Below the pieces are notes generated by a model. The model saw nothing but the letters and a program-made list of their open reading frames with translations, searched no databases and had not been told where the DNA came from. This document shows positions 26,056 through 37,970 of a stretch of DNA of 64,000 bases, piece by piece. Both the position numbers and the translations under genes were made by a program. Source of the DNA: Vigna angularis (Eukaryota; Streptophyta; Magnoliopsida; Fabales; Fabaceae); contig NC_068971.1 of assembly GCF_016808095.1 (NCBI RefSeq), positions 10,428,501 to 10,492,500 of the forward strand, given 5' to 3'. Position 1 is the stretch's first letter. Each line of letters starts with the position of its first letter.

Positions 26056-28497
26056 TCAAGTTCCATCTTCTTTATAGTTGATGTAATCATTCCACCAACT
26101 TCTCAACTGCTTCCTTTGGACTGTCTTGGTTCTTCTAGAATATGGAGACTCTATCTCTATCACCTCCTTCTCTTTAAAGCCCTTCACAACCCACAACTTG
26201 TTCTTGATTCTTACTGGTGTGCCAAGTTGGAGTCTTCTTTTCTTCCAGTCTCTAGGAATTTCTTCTCCTCTTCCAATCTCCTCTTCCTTGGGTACCTGAA
26301 ACAACAAACAATGGTTACCTGAAACCTCAAGATCTTCATCTTTATGTCTAGTCATGGGTGCATCTCGAAATGCAGCTTTATAACTAGCCTCTTCCTCCTT
26401 TGCTTGTGTCTCATCTTTGAAGACATCCACCACCACTCTCTCCTCTCTGTCTTGAAGCACTACTATACCTTCATGTACATCTATGATGGCCCTGGCCGTT
26501 TTCATAAACGGTCTTCCAAGTATGATAGGTATCTTCTCGGTCTCCATTTTCATCACCACAAAGTCTGCTAAAAACTGAAGTTTGCCAACACAAACTATAA
26601 TGTCCTCTGCAATCCCACATGGCTCCTTTGAAGATCCATCGGCCATTACTAGATTAACCTTTACAGGTTTCACTTTAACATTGCCAATTTGCTTCAGTAA
26701 AGAATAAGGTATCAAGTTAACACTTGAACCTAAATCAAGGAGAGCTTTCTTTACCTTTTTCTTCCCTATAGTACAAGGGATAGAAAAACTACCTGGATCT
26801 GGTGCTTTAGGAGGGAATGACTCTTTCTTAACAGTTATACACTTTTCTTCCTCAACTTCTCTACGTCTCTTCTTTGTAGAGGTTCCTTCATCTGATTTTG
26901 TGTAAACTGCAATTTTCTGTAGAATTTGTTCCCAAGGTGCGTCATTATCCATCATTCTGAATAACTCTGTGAAGTCCATTTGTTTCTCTTGATTTGTTGG
27001 AAAAGGAACAGTGTTCTTTCTTTCTACTTCTCTTCTTTCTTCTGTTTCTCCTTCTTCTAACTCAATTATCTCTTCATTAATGCTCTTTACCACTTTGCAC
27101 TCTTCTCTGGGGTTAACCTCAGTATTAGCCCCAAAATTTCTATTTGGCCTTTCTTCCAATTGCTTGGTAATCTGACCCATTTGAATCTCCCAATTCTTTA
27201 TAGCAGCTTCAGTGCTCTTTTGAGAAGATTCTGTTTTCTGTATGAATTGCTGAAGAGTTTCTTCCAACCTTGTTTGTCTTTCATTAAGCATAGATAACTG
27301 TTGCCACAAGGTTGGTTGCTGCTGCTGCTTATTATATTGATTAGCTTGCCCAGTTTGTCCTTGGCCAATGCTTGGATGTGGTTTCCACCCTTGATTATAA
27401 TTCCCTTGACGGTATGGAAATTGATTAGCCATGAAATTAACATCCTCCACGGCTTCCACTGGAAAAGCGCACTGACCATTGACATGATCACCTCCACATA
27501 ATTCACACAACTGGGTTTGTACCTGTGCAGCAGATTTCAACTCTTTAGGTAATTGAGCCAAAGTTTTAGTCAGAGTCTCCAGCTGTTGAGTTAGAATTTT
27601 ATTCTGAGCTAGCAAGGCATCATGTGTTTGTAATTGAAGAACTCCTTTTTGTTGCATAGGAGCTCCTCTCTCACTGTGCAGCTCATTGTCACTAGTAGCC
27701 ATGTTTTCTATAATTTCAGTTGCTTCCTCTGGAGTCTTCCATTTAATATTGCCTCCTGCTGAGGCGTCCAGCATCATCTTGGTTTGTGAACCAAGCCCTC
27801 CAAGGAAAGTTAAGACTACTTCTTGATCTTCAAAACCATGCGTGGGATTTTTACGTAACAAGCTTTTATACCTGTCCCATGCATGCCCCAGTGATTCTTC
27901 CATGCCCTGCTTGAATGAAGAAATCTCTTGCTTGCCTTTGGTCACCTTAGATTGTGGGAAGTATTTGTTTAAAAATTTTGTGACCACTGCTTCCCACTCT
28001 GTGAAACTTTCTTCTGGAAAAGAATTCAACCAAAGCTTAGCATTGCCTCCCAATGAGAAAGGAAACAAGCTAAGTTTGATAGCTTTGTCTGGCACCCCAT
28101 TAATCTTGACCGTGTTGCAAATCTCGTTAAAGGTAGTAAGGTGCTCATATGGGCTTTCATGAGATAACCCATTAAATTGATTACTCTTCACCAGTTGAAT
28201 TAGTGCTGGTTTGACCTCCATATTGGCTGCATTGACTCTAGGTCTAGCTATGCTGTTAAAGTGTTGAGGTCCAGCAATATTAGTGTAATCTGCAAGAGTT
28301 CTTCTAGCATTATTGTTCTCCATACTTCCTGTGCTATGAACAGAACCTTGTGGTGATGATTGTAAGAGAGTTTCTGGAGAAGGGAAAAGTTCTCTAGACG
28401 TTCTGATTCTTCTCCTCCTTCTACTCTCGTCTAGACCTTCAAGAAGAGGTTCTGTTGCTTTCTTACTCCTAGTTCGAATTGCCTCCTGCATACACAA
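26056..28497 (-). CDS. Gag-protease polyprotein of gypsy-type element
   Basis: 813 residues in one uninterrupted frame. The region around residues 100-270 is a retrotransposon gag capsid domain (LFPFSLGGNAKLWLNSFPEE, then FLNKYFP and FKQGMEESLGHAWDRYKSLL). Near residue 330 lies a zinc knuckle CELCGGDHVNGQC. A Gln-rich coiled region follows. At about residues 590-690 is an aspartic protease: LLDLGSSVNLIP with the DLGS/DxG active site, and ILGRPF as the second conserved motif. The C-terminal tail (VRIKNKLWVVKGFKEKEV, SPYSRRTK, LRSWW) matches nothing I know and ends in a stop where an autonomous element would continue into reverse transcriptase. It would form virus-like particles that package the element RNA. 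The start at 28497 is the first Met of the frame; a later one is possible. Confidence 0.88.
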   Translation of the reverse strand: MCMQEAIRTRSKKATEPLLEGLDESRRRRRIRTSRELFPSPETLLQSSPQGSVHSTGSMENNNARRTLADYTNIAGPQHFNSIARPRVNAANMEVKPALIQLVKSNQFNGLSHESPYEHLTTFNEICNTVKINGVPDKAIKLSLFPFSLGGNAKLWLNSFPEESFTEWEAVVTKFLNKYFPQSKVTKGKQEISSFKQGMEESLGHAWDRYKSLLRKNPTHGFEDQEVVLTFLGGLGSQTKMMLDASAGGNIKWKTPEEATEIIENMATSDNELHSERGAPMQQKGVLQLQTHDALLAQNKILTQQLETLTKTLAQLPKELKSAAQVQTQLCELCGGDHVNGQCAFPVEAVEDVNFMANQFPYRQGNYNQGWKPHPSIGQGQTGQANQYNKQQQQPTLWQQLSMLNERQTRLEETLQQFIQKTESSQKSTEAAIKNWEIQMGQITKQLEERPNRNFGANTEVNPREECKVVKSINEEIIELEEGETEERREVERKNTVPFPTNQEKQMDFTELFRMMDNDAPWEQILQKIAVYTKSDEGTSTKKRRREVEEEKCITVKKESFPPKAPDPGSFSIPCTIGKKKVKKALLDLGSSVNLIPYSLLKQIGNVKVKPVKVNLVMADGSSKEPCGIAEDIIVCVGKLQFLADFVVMKMETEKIPIILGRPFMKTARAIIDVHEGIVVLQDREERVVVDVFKDETQAKEEEASYKAAFRDAPMTRHKDEDLEVSGNHCLLFQVPKEEEIGRGEEIPRDWKKRRLQLGTPVRIKNKLWVVKGFKEKEVIEIESPYSRRTKTVQRKQLRSWWNDYINYKEDGT

Positions 28498-28845
28498 GAA
28501 ACAAAACCCTAGAAAAGATTTGTTAGCACAAAAGATATAGAAGAAGATATATATTCAGAAGATAAAAAGATTTAGAAGATAGAATCAAATAAGATAGAAT
28601 AAAATAAAACCTAATCTAAAAAAAATAAAATCTAACCTAATCTAAAAGATAAAATAAAATAAAATAAAATCTAATCAAATAAAAATAAAATCTAATCTAA
28701 TCTAAAACAAAAACCGAAAAAATAAAAAACAGAAAATAAAAACAGAAATATAAAAACAGAAATTCAAAATTAAAGTCAAAGATAATCAATAATCACACAA
28801 ATTAACCAGTTAAACCACGAGTCCCCGGCAACGGCGCCAAAAACT

Positions 28846-30147
28846 TGATGGACAAATTTGTAATCACCAAAATATGATGTCACAAACTTGTTTCACAATC
28901 GGCAAGTATGACCGAATCGTTCAAGTAATAAACTTGGTAAGACCAAGTATCGTTCTTCCCAAAGGACTCACGGCCTAGTTTAGTTGTGTGGTTTCTTGAT
29001 TAACTAAGACTTACAAACGAAATATTTGGATTATATTATGCAAAAGACGAAAATAAACATGTATGCATGAAATTTGATCAATGGCAAAGACAAAAGATAA
29101 ACACTTTCAATGAAATATATGAATGAATATGTTGTTGGGGGTCAATTTCATCTCATCCACTCTCATACATTTTAGGAATTCAACATTCAAATCATCATTG
29201 TTAATGCCACTCTCTAAAGTACCATTCTAGATGGCTTCTCCCTAATCACGAGTTCATACAATTCCTAGCATTCCTAATGATTAGTTCATAAGTGCAGGAG
29301 CTTAACGACAACCAATATAATATTGGGAGAAATTCCCCGGATCTAGACTTCCCCGTACGTGTCCGTATCGACAAAACCAATAATCATGCATTGAATGAGT
29401 TAAACTATGCAAGCATTGAGCAAAGAGGAAAAACCCTAACTAATGATGAAAGAAAGCATAAATCTTAGATTAAGATGCAAGCATAAATTCCATATATGAG
29501 AGCTTCAAGAGATTACATTGATTCCCCAACAAACATACAAAGTTTAGTTCACCATATTCATGGTGAACCTAGATGAATTACAATGAAAGTATGAAAGAAT
29601 AAACCCTAAAAAGGTGAAGAGGTAGCCTGAGCATCCAAGATCTTCCTTCAAAGGGGTGGAAGAGAGAGTGTTTGCCTCGTTTCTGCCAAAGATACCTAAC
29701 CCTAGGAAACCCTAAAGCTTAAATATCATTCGTAAATTACAAAAAGTCAAGCCCAAGCCCATTAAAGTGCCGCTCAGCGGTAAAATACCGCTCAGCGGTG
29801 ATTGTGCGTCTCGTTTTCTCCCCTCAGCGGCCATTCTGCCCCTCAGCGGACCTCCCGCAACCTCTTGAGTGCCGCTCAGCGGTAAAATGTCGCTGAGCGG
29901 TGACTTCGACTTCTTCTTTTTGCACTCTTCGATTCCTTTTCTGATTCTATCTCTTTCATTCTTCACTTCTTTCACTAAATTCACCTTAAAACCTGCACAA
30001 AAACACTGAAATCAAGCATAAACCTGTCCAGCTCTCTTATTTCTGAAAATATGGATAAAAGTATGATTTCAAGCTAGTTCCTAAGTTTAAAGGTTGCTTT
30101 TAGTATCAATTTTAAGCATGAAAATAACAGTTTTTCAACTGTTATCA
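28846..30147 (-). repeat. Right (5') LTR of the TR-GAG-like element
   Basis: 1302 bp; carries a 32-bp stretch near 29798-29830 absent from the left LTR and bounded by CTCAGCGG copies, so the indel probably arose by slippage between palindrome repeats. Confidence 0.92.
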
Positions 30148-30278
30148 ATAGGTCATCCATATATTGAGAAATTAAGAAGTAATGAAAAACTCATGTTTGT
30201 TGACATAATTGAGAGTTGAGTAAAGTCTGGAAGAATTTTATTTACTTTGAAAGGATACAACAAAGATAATGTCACAAG
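30148..30278 (+). pseudogene. MuDR/FAR1-like transposase pseudogene, part 2
   Basis: Directly after the retroelement the frame continues IGHPYIEKLRSNEKLMFVDI and, after a stop, SGRILFTLKGYNKDNVTS. It matches the GHPYAGRL..E....DMTKS.VKPRNILLTLK segment of plant MULE/FAR1 proteins. A TGA stop shows it is dead. The 8 bp at its end (GTCACAAG) are the target duplication of the next MITE. Confidence 0.7.
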
Positions 30279-30824
30279 TAATGTTGTCAAAATGGGTTGG
30301 AACTCGTGAGTCAACCCAGTCCCGGCCCACCATGGGTTCGGGCTGGGTTTGGTTGAAAAAAAATGAAATTTTGATACGGGTCTATTTTTAGCCCGATCTA
30401 CTAAGAACTTGGCTCACCCGGATTGAACCCGTGATGAGCCAGGTTAGCTTGCCAACTCACCTAACTTTGTTTTTTGTGCTTGTTTTTGGATTATATTTGG
30501 AGTTTAAGATGACTTTTTAGTGTATTTGAATTGTATTATTATTTTCATTTTAAATTGTCTTTGGAATTTAACATCATTTTAGATTGAAATTGATTTATAT
30601 TGGAATTAGAATATTTTGTTATTTTTTTTGGAGTTGTAAAATAAATTGTCAATAAGTGAGCCAATGAATCAACCCGTTTAACTCACAAACCCGTGGTGAG
30701 TCAAACCGGGTTCAAATTTTTTTCAACTCGCTAATAAGCTACCCAGGTTATATTGACTCACTAAGTGACCAACCTGTGATGGACTGAGTTGAGTAGGGTC
30801 GAGTGGCCCATTTAGACAGCACTA
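30279..30824. mobile_element. hAT-type MITE 3 with perfect 8-bp target duplication
   Basis: 546 bp, flanked on both sides by GTCACAAG (30271-30278 and 30825-30832). Ends are TAATGTTGTCAAAATGGG and CCCATTTAGACAGCACTA, an imperfect inverted repeat. The 8-bp duplication places it in the hAT superfamily. It is non-coding and shares internal words with the MITE at 20483-21045. It sits inside the FAR1-like pseudogene. Confidence 0.85.
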
Positions 30825-30832
30825 GTCACAAG

Positions 30833-32070
30833 TATGAAATATGAAGTAATATGAAATTTGTATATTAAAGATTAAAAAGACAATTCAAAACTCAAATGTA
30901 AAAGTTAGTGAAGTTGATTTAGTGTGACAAATATATTTATCATAAATAGGGTTCATGAGAGTTCAAAGGTTGTGATATCGTGGACACACTTAGATTTAAT
31001 GAAATTATTGTATGCATTTAATATTGTTTTTTTAATGGATAATGCATGCAAAACTAAGTGCTATATTTTGTTTTAATTAGAGATTGTTAGCATGACATCC
31101 ACAAGATTGATTTTCTATGTGGTATTTTTGTTCTTTGTATACAAACAAAAGAACAATTTTACTTAGGCTCTTAAAAGACTTAAAAGGTTGTTTTTCATAA
31201 TGGATATTCCTTTCCAAAATTTTGACCATTGATAAGGATCTTTCTTTAACAAATGCAATTGCACTTGTTTTCTTAAAGGTTGTAAACTTCTATGTTGATT
31301 TCACATTAACAAAAATGTTAAAACAAAATATAAAATTTCAGTACATCTTGCAAAGCCTTGAGAGTAGGTGATGAATGTTTGGAGAGGTGTCATATATTGT
31401 TCTAGTTGTGAATCATTAAAATATCGTATTCAATGTTATGAAGTTATTTATTCACCATTACTTGTATTCATTGAATATATGAAAGACATATATATGTAAT
31501 TCCACACAAAGAAAAGTTGGTTAAGATATAAATGAATAAAGTGATGCATTTAGGAAATACAACAAATAATGGTTGTGTTTTGTTTATATGTTATGGTTAG
31601 TTTGTGTGACAAAATTGTTTATAGTTATGAAATTAATTTGTAAGGTGAAATTTGGAGAAATTGCTTCAAATTAGTACATAAAACTTATGCAATTTTTAAG
31701 AAACAATCTACAAGATAATAACATTGAAACATTATGAAGTTAAAGCATTATTACGTAAAAGTTTGCACATTGTGGAGGCATATATGTCACCTTGTATAAA
31801 AGATCGAATGATCTGTCTCAAAATATGCATTAAATGGTATTTTTGAGAAGTATCATTAGGTCATGTATATTAGGGTTGATAGTCAATACTGTGATTTCAT
31901 AATTAGATTTACTTATGGTCTAGCATGTGCATATAAATTGGCTAGATATCAACATGATAGTATACTAATAATGTGACTAAACTTAACTTATGTAATATCT
32001 CATCAAATGAACTAAAAATATAGTTGAATTATATCGTTTTGAATCATTTTTACAAGAGATTCATGTCTCT
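30833..32070 (+). pseudogene. MuDR/FAR1-like transposase pseudogene, part 3
   Basis: Frameshifted pieces still follow the order of MULE transposases. SWTHLDLMKLLYAFNIVFLM corresponds to FWTHPDSIKLLNAFN.VFLIDSTYKTN, the stretch holding the first catalytic Asp. A degraded middle part follows (near 31200, PFQNFDH-DKDLSLTNAIALVF, like TDKDLALMNA). CDFIIRFTYGLACAYKLARY near 31890-31950 corresponds to the C.IRTTHGLPCACELA SWIM-type region. Many stops and shifts exclude function. Confidence 0.65.
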
Positions 32071-32861
32071 TTATTTTAAGCACAATTACACATTATATAG
32101 ACTTTGAAAACTAAAACAAATGTGAGCTTAATCATAGGCTTTAATTAGGTTCATAATTACAAAAAGCCTAAACTAATATAAGCAAAATCTAATATGTGAA
32201 GTTCCTTTACAAAATTTTAGTAAAACTATCTCAACTTCCAAGAATCATAAAAGGGGCAAATAATTTCAAACCTAGTAAACCATATATCCTTTTAGAAACC
32301 TTAGAAAATACAATGCAATATCATCCTAAATAATATTTATTGAAAGAGTTATGATGAAAACAATGAGCAAAGATTAAGATTATGTGAGTTGAAAACATAA
32401 CAATATAAAATATAAATAGTATTTAGAAAAATCATATTGTAGGAAATATAAATATATGCTAGAACTAATAAATGAGAAAAGAAAAAACACTTAAAAATGC
32501 AATAAAATTATAAATGTGAATTTACAATATGAGTCATCGATAAAGACTCGTTAGGTATATAGAGGTATATTGATATAAAAAAGAGATTTAATACTTCATT
32601 TGTATGTAAGAGTATCTTAATCTTCTCGCACACAACATTAAATCCATGGTAACATTACCAGAATAAGTTGATACTTCATAATTACTTAAATAAAATTCAA
32701 CCAATTTTTTAAAACAATAATCAAACAATTTTTTATTCATTAGAACAATAAATATTTGCATGTGCAATAATCAAGTACAAATTCTAAAAATAATAAATTG
32801 TCAAATATTTAGAATCCTTTATAATTTCTTAAATTGAAGAAAAACTAAAAGTAAGTTGTGT

Positions 32862-33110
32862 ATGTTGGGTACAAACAAAGTCCCACATCGAATAAAATAC
32901 GAAATACACATGGATTTATATACACATAAGATACTTTCCTTAGAAAGAGGCCTTTTAGAGTGGTACCAAAAGCAAATCCGTGAAAGTTTAGGCCAAAGCG
33001 GACAATATCTTGCCAGTAGGGACATCCATGGATATGTGTGTATATTAAACCTACACAACATCAAACAAAAAAACCTTCCGTATAAAGAAGGTAGACGAAC
33101 CATAACCCTT
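32862..33110 (+). mobile_element. LTR/TRIM-like remnant
   Basis: Begins TGTTGGGTACAAACAAAGTC and shares long matches (TTTATATACACATAAGATA, GAGGCCTTTTAGAGTGGTACC, GGACAATATCTT) with the interior of the TRIM at 21732-22489. Only part of an element is visible and no partner LTR was found. Confidence 0.45.
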
Positions 33111-34753
33111 TGTAGATATTGGATAATAACAAAGTTAAATTTGTCTTACAATAAGAACTCGAAATCATATTTCATCAACTTATTGATAGTTTCTTTAAAA
33201 TACTATTGACCCTTCACTTTAAAATAAAAAAAATTATGATTTGAAAGAAATAAATGTTAAAAAGATTAAATTTTGTGATAAATGAATGCATTCTCCACTA
33301 CGGAGCTATAAAACGAACTCTTATTTTCTATGTCGATTATAAATATGATTATTTATCAAATTTATAATATTTACGAAAACCAGTTACATAAATAAAGTAA
33401 AAGAAAAAATTAATAATAAAGTCTTATTCGTGATGAATAAAAAACTTATTTAAAATTATACTTTTAAATTTATAATTTCCTATTACATATTCAAATTTAT
33501 AACCCCTAAATTTGTTTTAAGTAGAGCATAGAAAAATATGTTGTTACGCTTCCTCCATTTAAAAGACAGAATGACTCCAAAAAAAAAAAATTAATTCTAA
33601 TATTAAGAAATAATTGCCAACAAACTCATTTATTTATATATGATATATAAAATGTAAAATATGTACCGCGTGGAATTATCTACTATACTTTTTTTTAGAG
33701 CTGTATTATCTCCATGACACATTGGATTTTAATAAACTGGTTATTCTTCCTTGACTTCATTTTTTTTTCTTTCACTCTATAATATTAAAAAACAATCAAT
33801 TTATAATATATCTTAGACATATTATAAATTCAAATTATTTAATATGAAAATATCTGATATTATATATTCCAGAATATAATAGTTTAAAATTAAATATAAA
33901 AATTGGTAGATAGATACATACATTAGTATTTGTTTATGTTACCGGAGTGTAAGAAGAAAACCTCCAAAAATGTATTTTAAAAAGGCCCAATTTAGAAGCA
34001 TCGTGTTTTGGAGTCATAAATGAACTCAAAATCCAAAAACTTTGAAGATAAACACGTCGAAGATTTCTTCCGAACGTGTTTAACACTACTTCAAGGGATA
34101 CAATATTTCAAAGCTGACATATTTTCATGTTAGTTTTCTTCACACGATTCACTGTTAATTAACCACCATACTTTACTTTATTTAATTATTAAAAAAATAA
34201 TGATAAAATGATAAACATTTATATTCATTTAATACATGTTATAAAAATATAAGATAGATTTATATAAAAAAAATTAACTATTATTAGTAAAAAATATTAT
34301 TCATGTCTGAAGGAAGTGTTATATGAAAAGAACGATAGCTTTCCTACCAAGTCAATAAATGTTTTTGATAAATCGATTAAAAAAGAGAAAAAAAAACTTT
34401 CTTTGTATAATTATTGAGATAACAACGAGTCGAAATCCTTTTCATGTAGACGACCCTATCGATGTTGATCATCAACTTATGATATACATATTATTGCCAA
34501 CCAATATTTTTAGAAGAAATTAATTAAAAAAAATTTGACTTTTTTGTAAATATAATTTACTTTAACTCTCTGAAAGTAATTTAGTATAAAATTGGTTGTC
34601 AATTATTTTATGTAAATAATACGTTCTCTCGTTTATCATTTATTTATTTGTATTATTGTGGGTAGTCCTAATAGTAACATTTAACTTACTAGAAAACCAA
34701 GACTTAAAAACTATAAATGTAATTTCTCTTTATTTATTATATATGAAATTAGG

Positions 34754-34847
<94 letters not shown>

Positions 34848-36390
34848 GATAGATAGAGAAAACAGTAAAAACACTTTTTTTATGATGATAAAATATAATA
34901 AAATTATTATTTTTATTATAATTATAAAATTAACTAAAATTTTTTACAAACATGTTCAAACATGAGGGGTTGACTTGATTCATTATTTGTCACATAAAAA
35001 AATTAACATTATTGAACGAAGAAGATAGTATTTATACATTTAATTATAAGAAGGATCAAAATAGAAACAAAAATTAAAATTACGTTATAGTTTAGACAAT
35101 AAAACATAATTTATTCTATTTATTTGAATCCAAAAATAATTAAACGTACTCCTTTATATCTTCATTCACAGTTTACATATTTTTTATAAATATTTTTGTA
35201 GTGAAAATACTTGAATCATACTAGAATTGATCGTGTTTATACAAATTTCTATTTACAATGAAAAAAATTATCATTTACTTTTTATAAAAGGTATTTCTAA
35301 TAAAAATATATATTGAGGTCTTGTACTAATTGAGTTTACTCCTACATATTTTTATTCATAATAAAAAAATAGAGTTACACATATTTTAGTGCTAAAATTT
35401 TGGATGGTAAATGTGATCAATTTAAAATAAAAATGTTGAACATAAATTTAATTACTTTGGTATAAAATAATTTTGAAAGAGACTCAATAAAATATATGTA
35501 TTTTTTAGATAGACGATAAAATATGTAATCTTCCATATTAGAGTGAGTTTGTGAATGAAAACTCTATATATTATACGTTGCCTTTATTATTTATTGAAAA
35601 AAATTTAATACACGATATGTGTTCAATATTTTAAGTACTAGTACGACGTAATTATTTTGTATGATAAACTCAAACACAAAATTAATGTGTATAACTCGTA
35701 TTTAAAATAAATAATAAAATATGTAATTTTTAGTATTTGGTAATACATTGTGTTTGCTAATGTAAACTAGTTCGTGGTAGTTGGTAATCTTTATATGTGA
35801 AACTACACACAAAATATCTTTTGTATATACTTCTAGGAAAAAACTTGTACTTCTATCTCTTTGATGCATCACTAAATTTGAATAAAAGAAAGTGAGTGGG
35901 TGAATGATTTAGGAAAAACAAAGAATAAGAAACATATTTCTTAGTATGGGACAAAAAGAATAATGAAATTTTTTATCTTAAAAGCTTAAAAAAAACATGC
36001 AATCTCTATCTTTAGGATCGAGTCAAGGTTGGATTGGATTTGAATCCAATTCAATCTAAATTTAATATTTCAAATTTATAATTGACTGGTTAACTTTTAA
36101 GATTAGTTGGATTTTGGTTATTTCAGTTATGGATAAATGACATTGTTGCAATGCTCACCCGTGCATATTATGGCGTTAGGCGTTACACTTATCTTTGTAT
36201 GTCACCTTGGGTACCATCAGGAAGGCTAGGTACCATGTTCATAGAAGCTAGATACGAGTTTTACTGTTCAGTGATAGAAGATGTGGGCTGATTACCACTA
36301 ATGAAAATATGACAATTTTGTCGGTTTCTTCTTGATTGCTCAAAGGAAAGCTATCTTTAAACGTTTCGAGCACGGAAAACACATTTTGGA
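33111..36390. other. AT-rich spacer without genes
   Basis: I see no coding signal on either strand. It contains only low-complexity AT sequence and the microsatellite at 34757. Confidence 0.6.
34757..34856. repeat. Compound (TA)n-(GATA)n microsatellite
   Basis: About 60 bp of TA dinucleotides run directly into about nine GATA units, one interrupted. Confidence 0.95.
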
Positions 36391-36394
36391 AAGT

Positions 36395-37205
36395 TTGGAT
36401 GTCTCTTAGGGATTATGGGAACCATCCATTCTTTCTTATTGTATCTCCATCTTCTTCCACCTTGCATTTTGTAAGCTTGGGCTCTCCATGACAATGGAAA
36501 ACTAAACCCATTTTGTTAAGGATAGATGTAACCACTAAACTCTCTCATGTCTTTGAATGTTTTGAATATATATGTCTCTTCCATTAATTTTTAGTATTCT
36601 TATTTATTTACTTAATGTTTGCTTTGGTTTGACCATCCATTGCTTGATACATGGTTCATTAGGTGTTGGGAAATATCTTTTGTAATCTATATCTAAAACA
36701 AGATACCAAATAGAGCTTGTGTCTAGGAATGGAGTTTGACTCGTTGGTTGTCTTAAACCTTAGTTCTTAAAACATGTTTGTTTGTTAAGGGATCAAGGGA
36801 TTGTTGACTCTTAATAAAAAAACATAGGCTCATTCTACTAAGGGATTAAGGTTTGAGTAGGCTCATGTGTATTAATGGAGAGGAGTCGAGTGGTTTAAAG
36901 GCATGGAGTGAAGTTGGTGAAATTTAATCTCAATAATACCAATCCATATCATTTCTAATCTTTTCCACCGTCTAAGTGTCTTTAACTTTCATTTATGCAT
37001 CAATTTACTTTTTTGCAACTCGTTATGGAGAGTTGGGTGGCCTGCGAGAACTTGTGGGAACAATATTTTCTTCCTCCTTGTATCTTATTTTTCTTCCATT
37101 TCTTTATTTTGTAAGCTTGGGCTCTCCTTGAGAATGTAGAGCTAAATCCATTATTGGGGGTAGATGCAACCACTAAACTCTTTAATATTTTTTTGAGTGC
37201 TTTGA

Positions 37206-37253
<48 letters not shown>

Positions 37254-37722
37254 TTTTTTTCCATTACATGCTAGTATTATTGTTTGTTTATTTAATGCTT
37301 GTTTTGACTTGACCATTCATAGCTTGATGCTTGCTTCACTGAGTATTGGAAAATATATTTTGAAACCTATACTTGGAACAAGACACCTAATGAAAATTGT
37401 ATCTAGGAATGAAGCTTGACCCATTAGTTGTCTTAAACCATAGTTCATAAAAGTATGTTTGTTTATTAGGAGTTCAAGGCATTGACTCTTAATAAGAAAA
37501 CCTAGACTCATTCTACTAAGGGATTAGGGTTTGAGTAGACTTTTGGATTGACATTAGTATATTAATGGAGATAGTGTGAGTTTTTATATGTATGAGAGTA
37601 AAGTCAGTAAAATCTAACCCCAACAATACATTCCATATCTTTTTATCGTTTTTTACATCATTTAAGTGTTTTTAACTACCAAAGTTTGTCCCTACTTGTT
37701 TATGCACAAATTTACTTTCTTG
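36395..37722 (+). repeat. Diverged tandem duplication of a 620-690-bp unit
   Basis: Copy 1 (about 36395-37018) and copy 2 (about 37025-37722) share, in the same order, TTTGTAAGCTTGGGCTCTCC, AACCACTAAACTCT, GTCTTAAACC, CTCATTCTACTAAGGGATTA and the ending TTAAGTGT/TAAGTGTC..TTTAACT. Copy 2 has a (TA)n(GT)n insertion at 37206-37252. Neither copy codes. The unit could be an old LTR pair or a dispersed repeat that duplicated in place. Confidence 0.75.
37206..37252. repeat. (TA)n(GT)n microsatellite
   Basis: TA array that changes to a GT array, inside copy 2 of the tandem duplication. Confidence 0.9.
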
Positions 37723-37970
37723 TACAACTAAATTTTATGAAAATATTTTTAGTCTAGATTAGTCATTAATGTATGATTATTTGGTATTGCACGAGTCCTT
37801 TAAAAAACTATATCAAGTCTTATTGGTTATTACTTGCATAATTTGGTGCTTACCAAAATCTTAAGAGTAAATATGGATGGATGGCAGGTTATCCAAATGG
37901 AAGGTAGGGAAAAAAGCCAGATGAAACATTAGAGAAAAACTCATCCTTAAGCACCAACATCCATCACCTT

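Larger units (their letters stand above)
22631..30147 (-). mobile_element. Gag-protease-only gypsy-type LTR element (TR-GAG-like)
   Basis: A complete LTR element bounded by TGATGG...GTTATCA LTRs, with a 5-bp target duplication ATAGG at 22626-22630 and 30148-30152. On the minus strand, just inside the right LTR, TGGCGCCGTTGCCGGGG is the primer-binding/leader motif of plant Athila-type gypsy elements. A TTTGGGGTTG polypurine stretch adjoins the left LTR. The LTRs differ by about nine substitutions over 1.27 kb (hand count) plus one 32-bp indel, so the insertion is young. The only long frame codes for gag plus protease; no reverse transcriptase, RNase H or integrase is seen. It must therefore move with help from another element. 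It interrupts the FAR1-like pseudogene. Confidence 0.9.

Noticed and set aside
32819..33209. Frames of about 95-117 residues on both strands
   Set aside because: They coincide with the LTR/TRIM-like remnant and match no protein.
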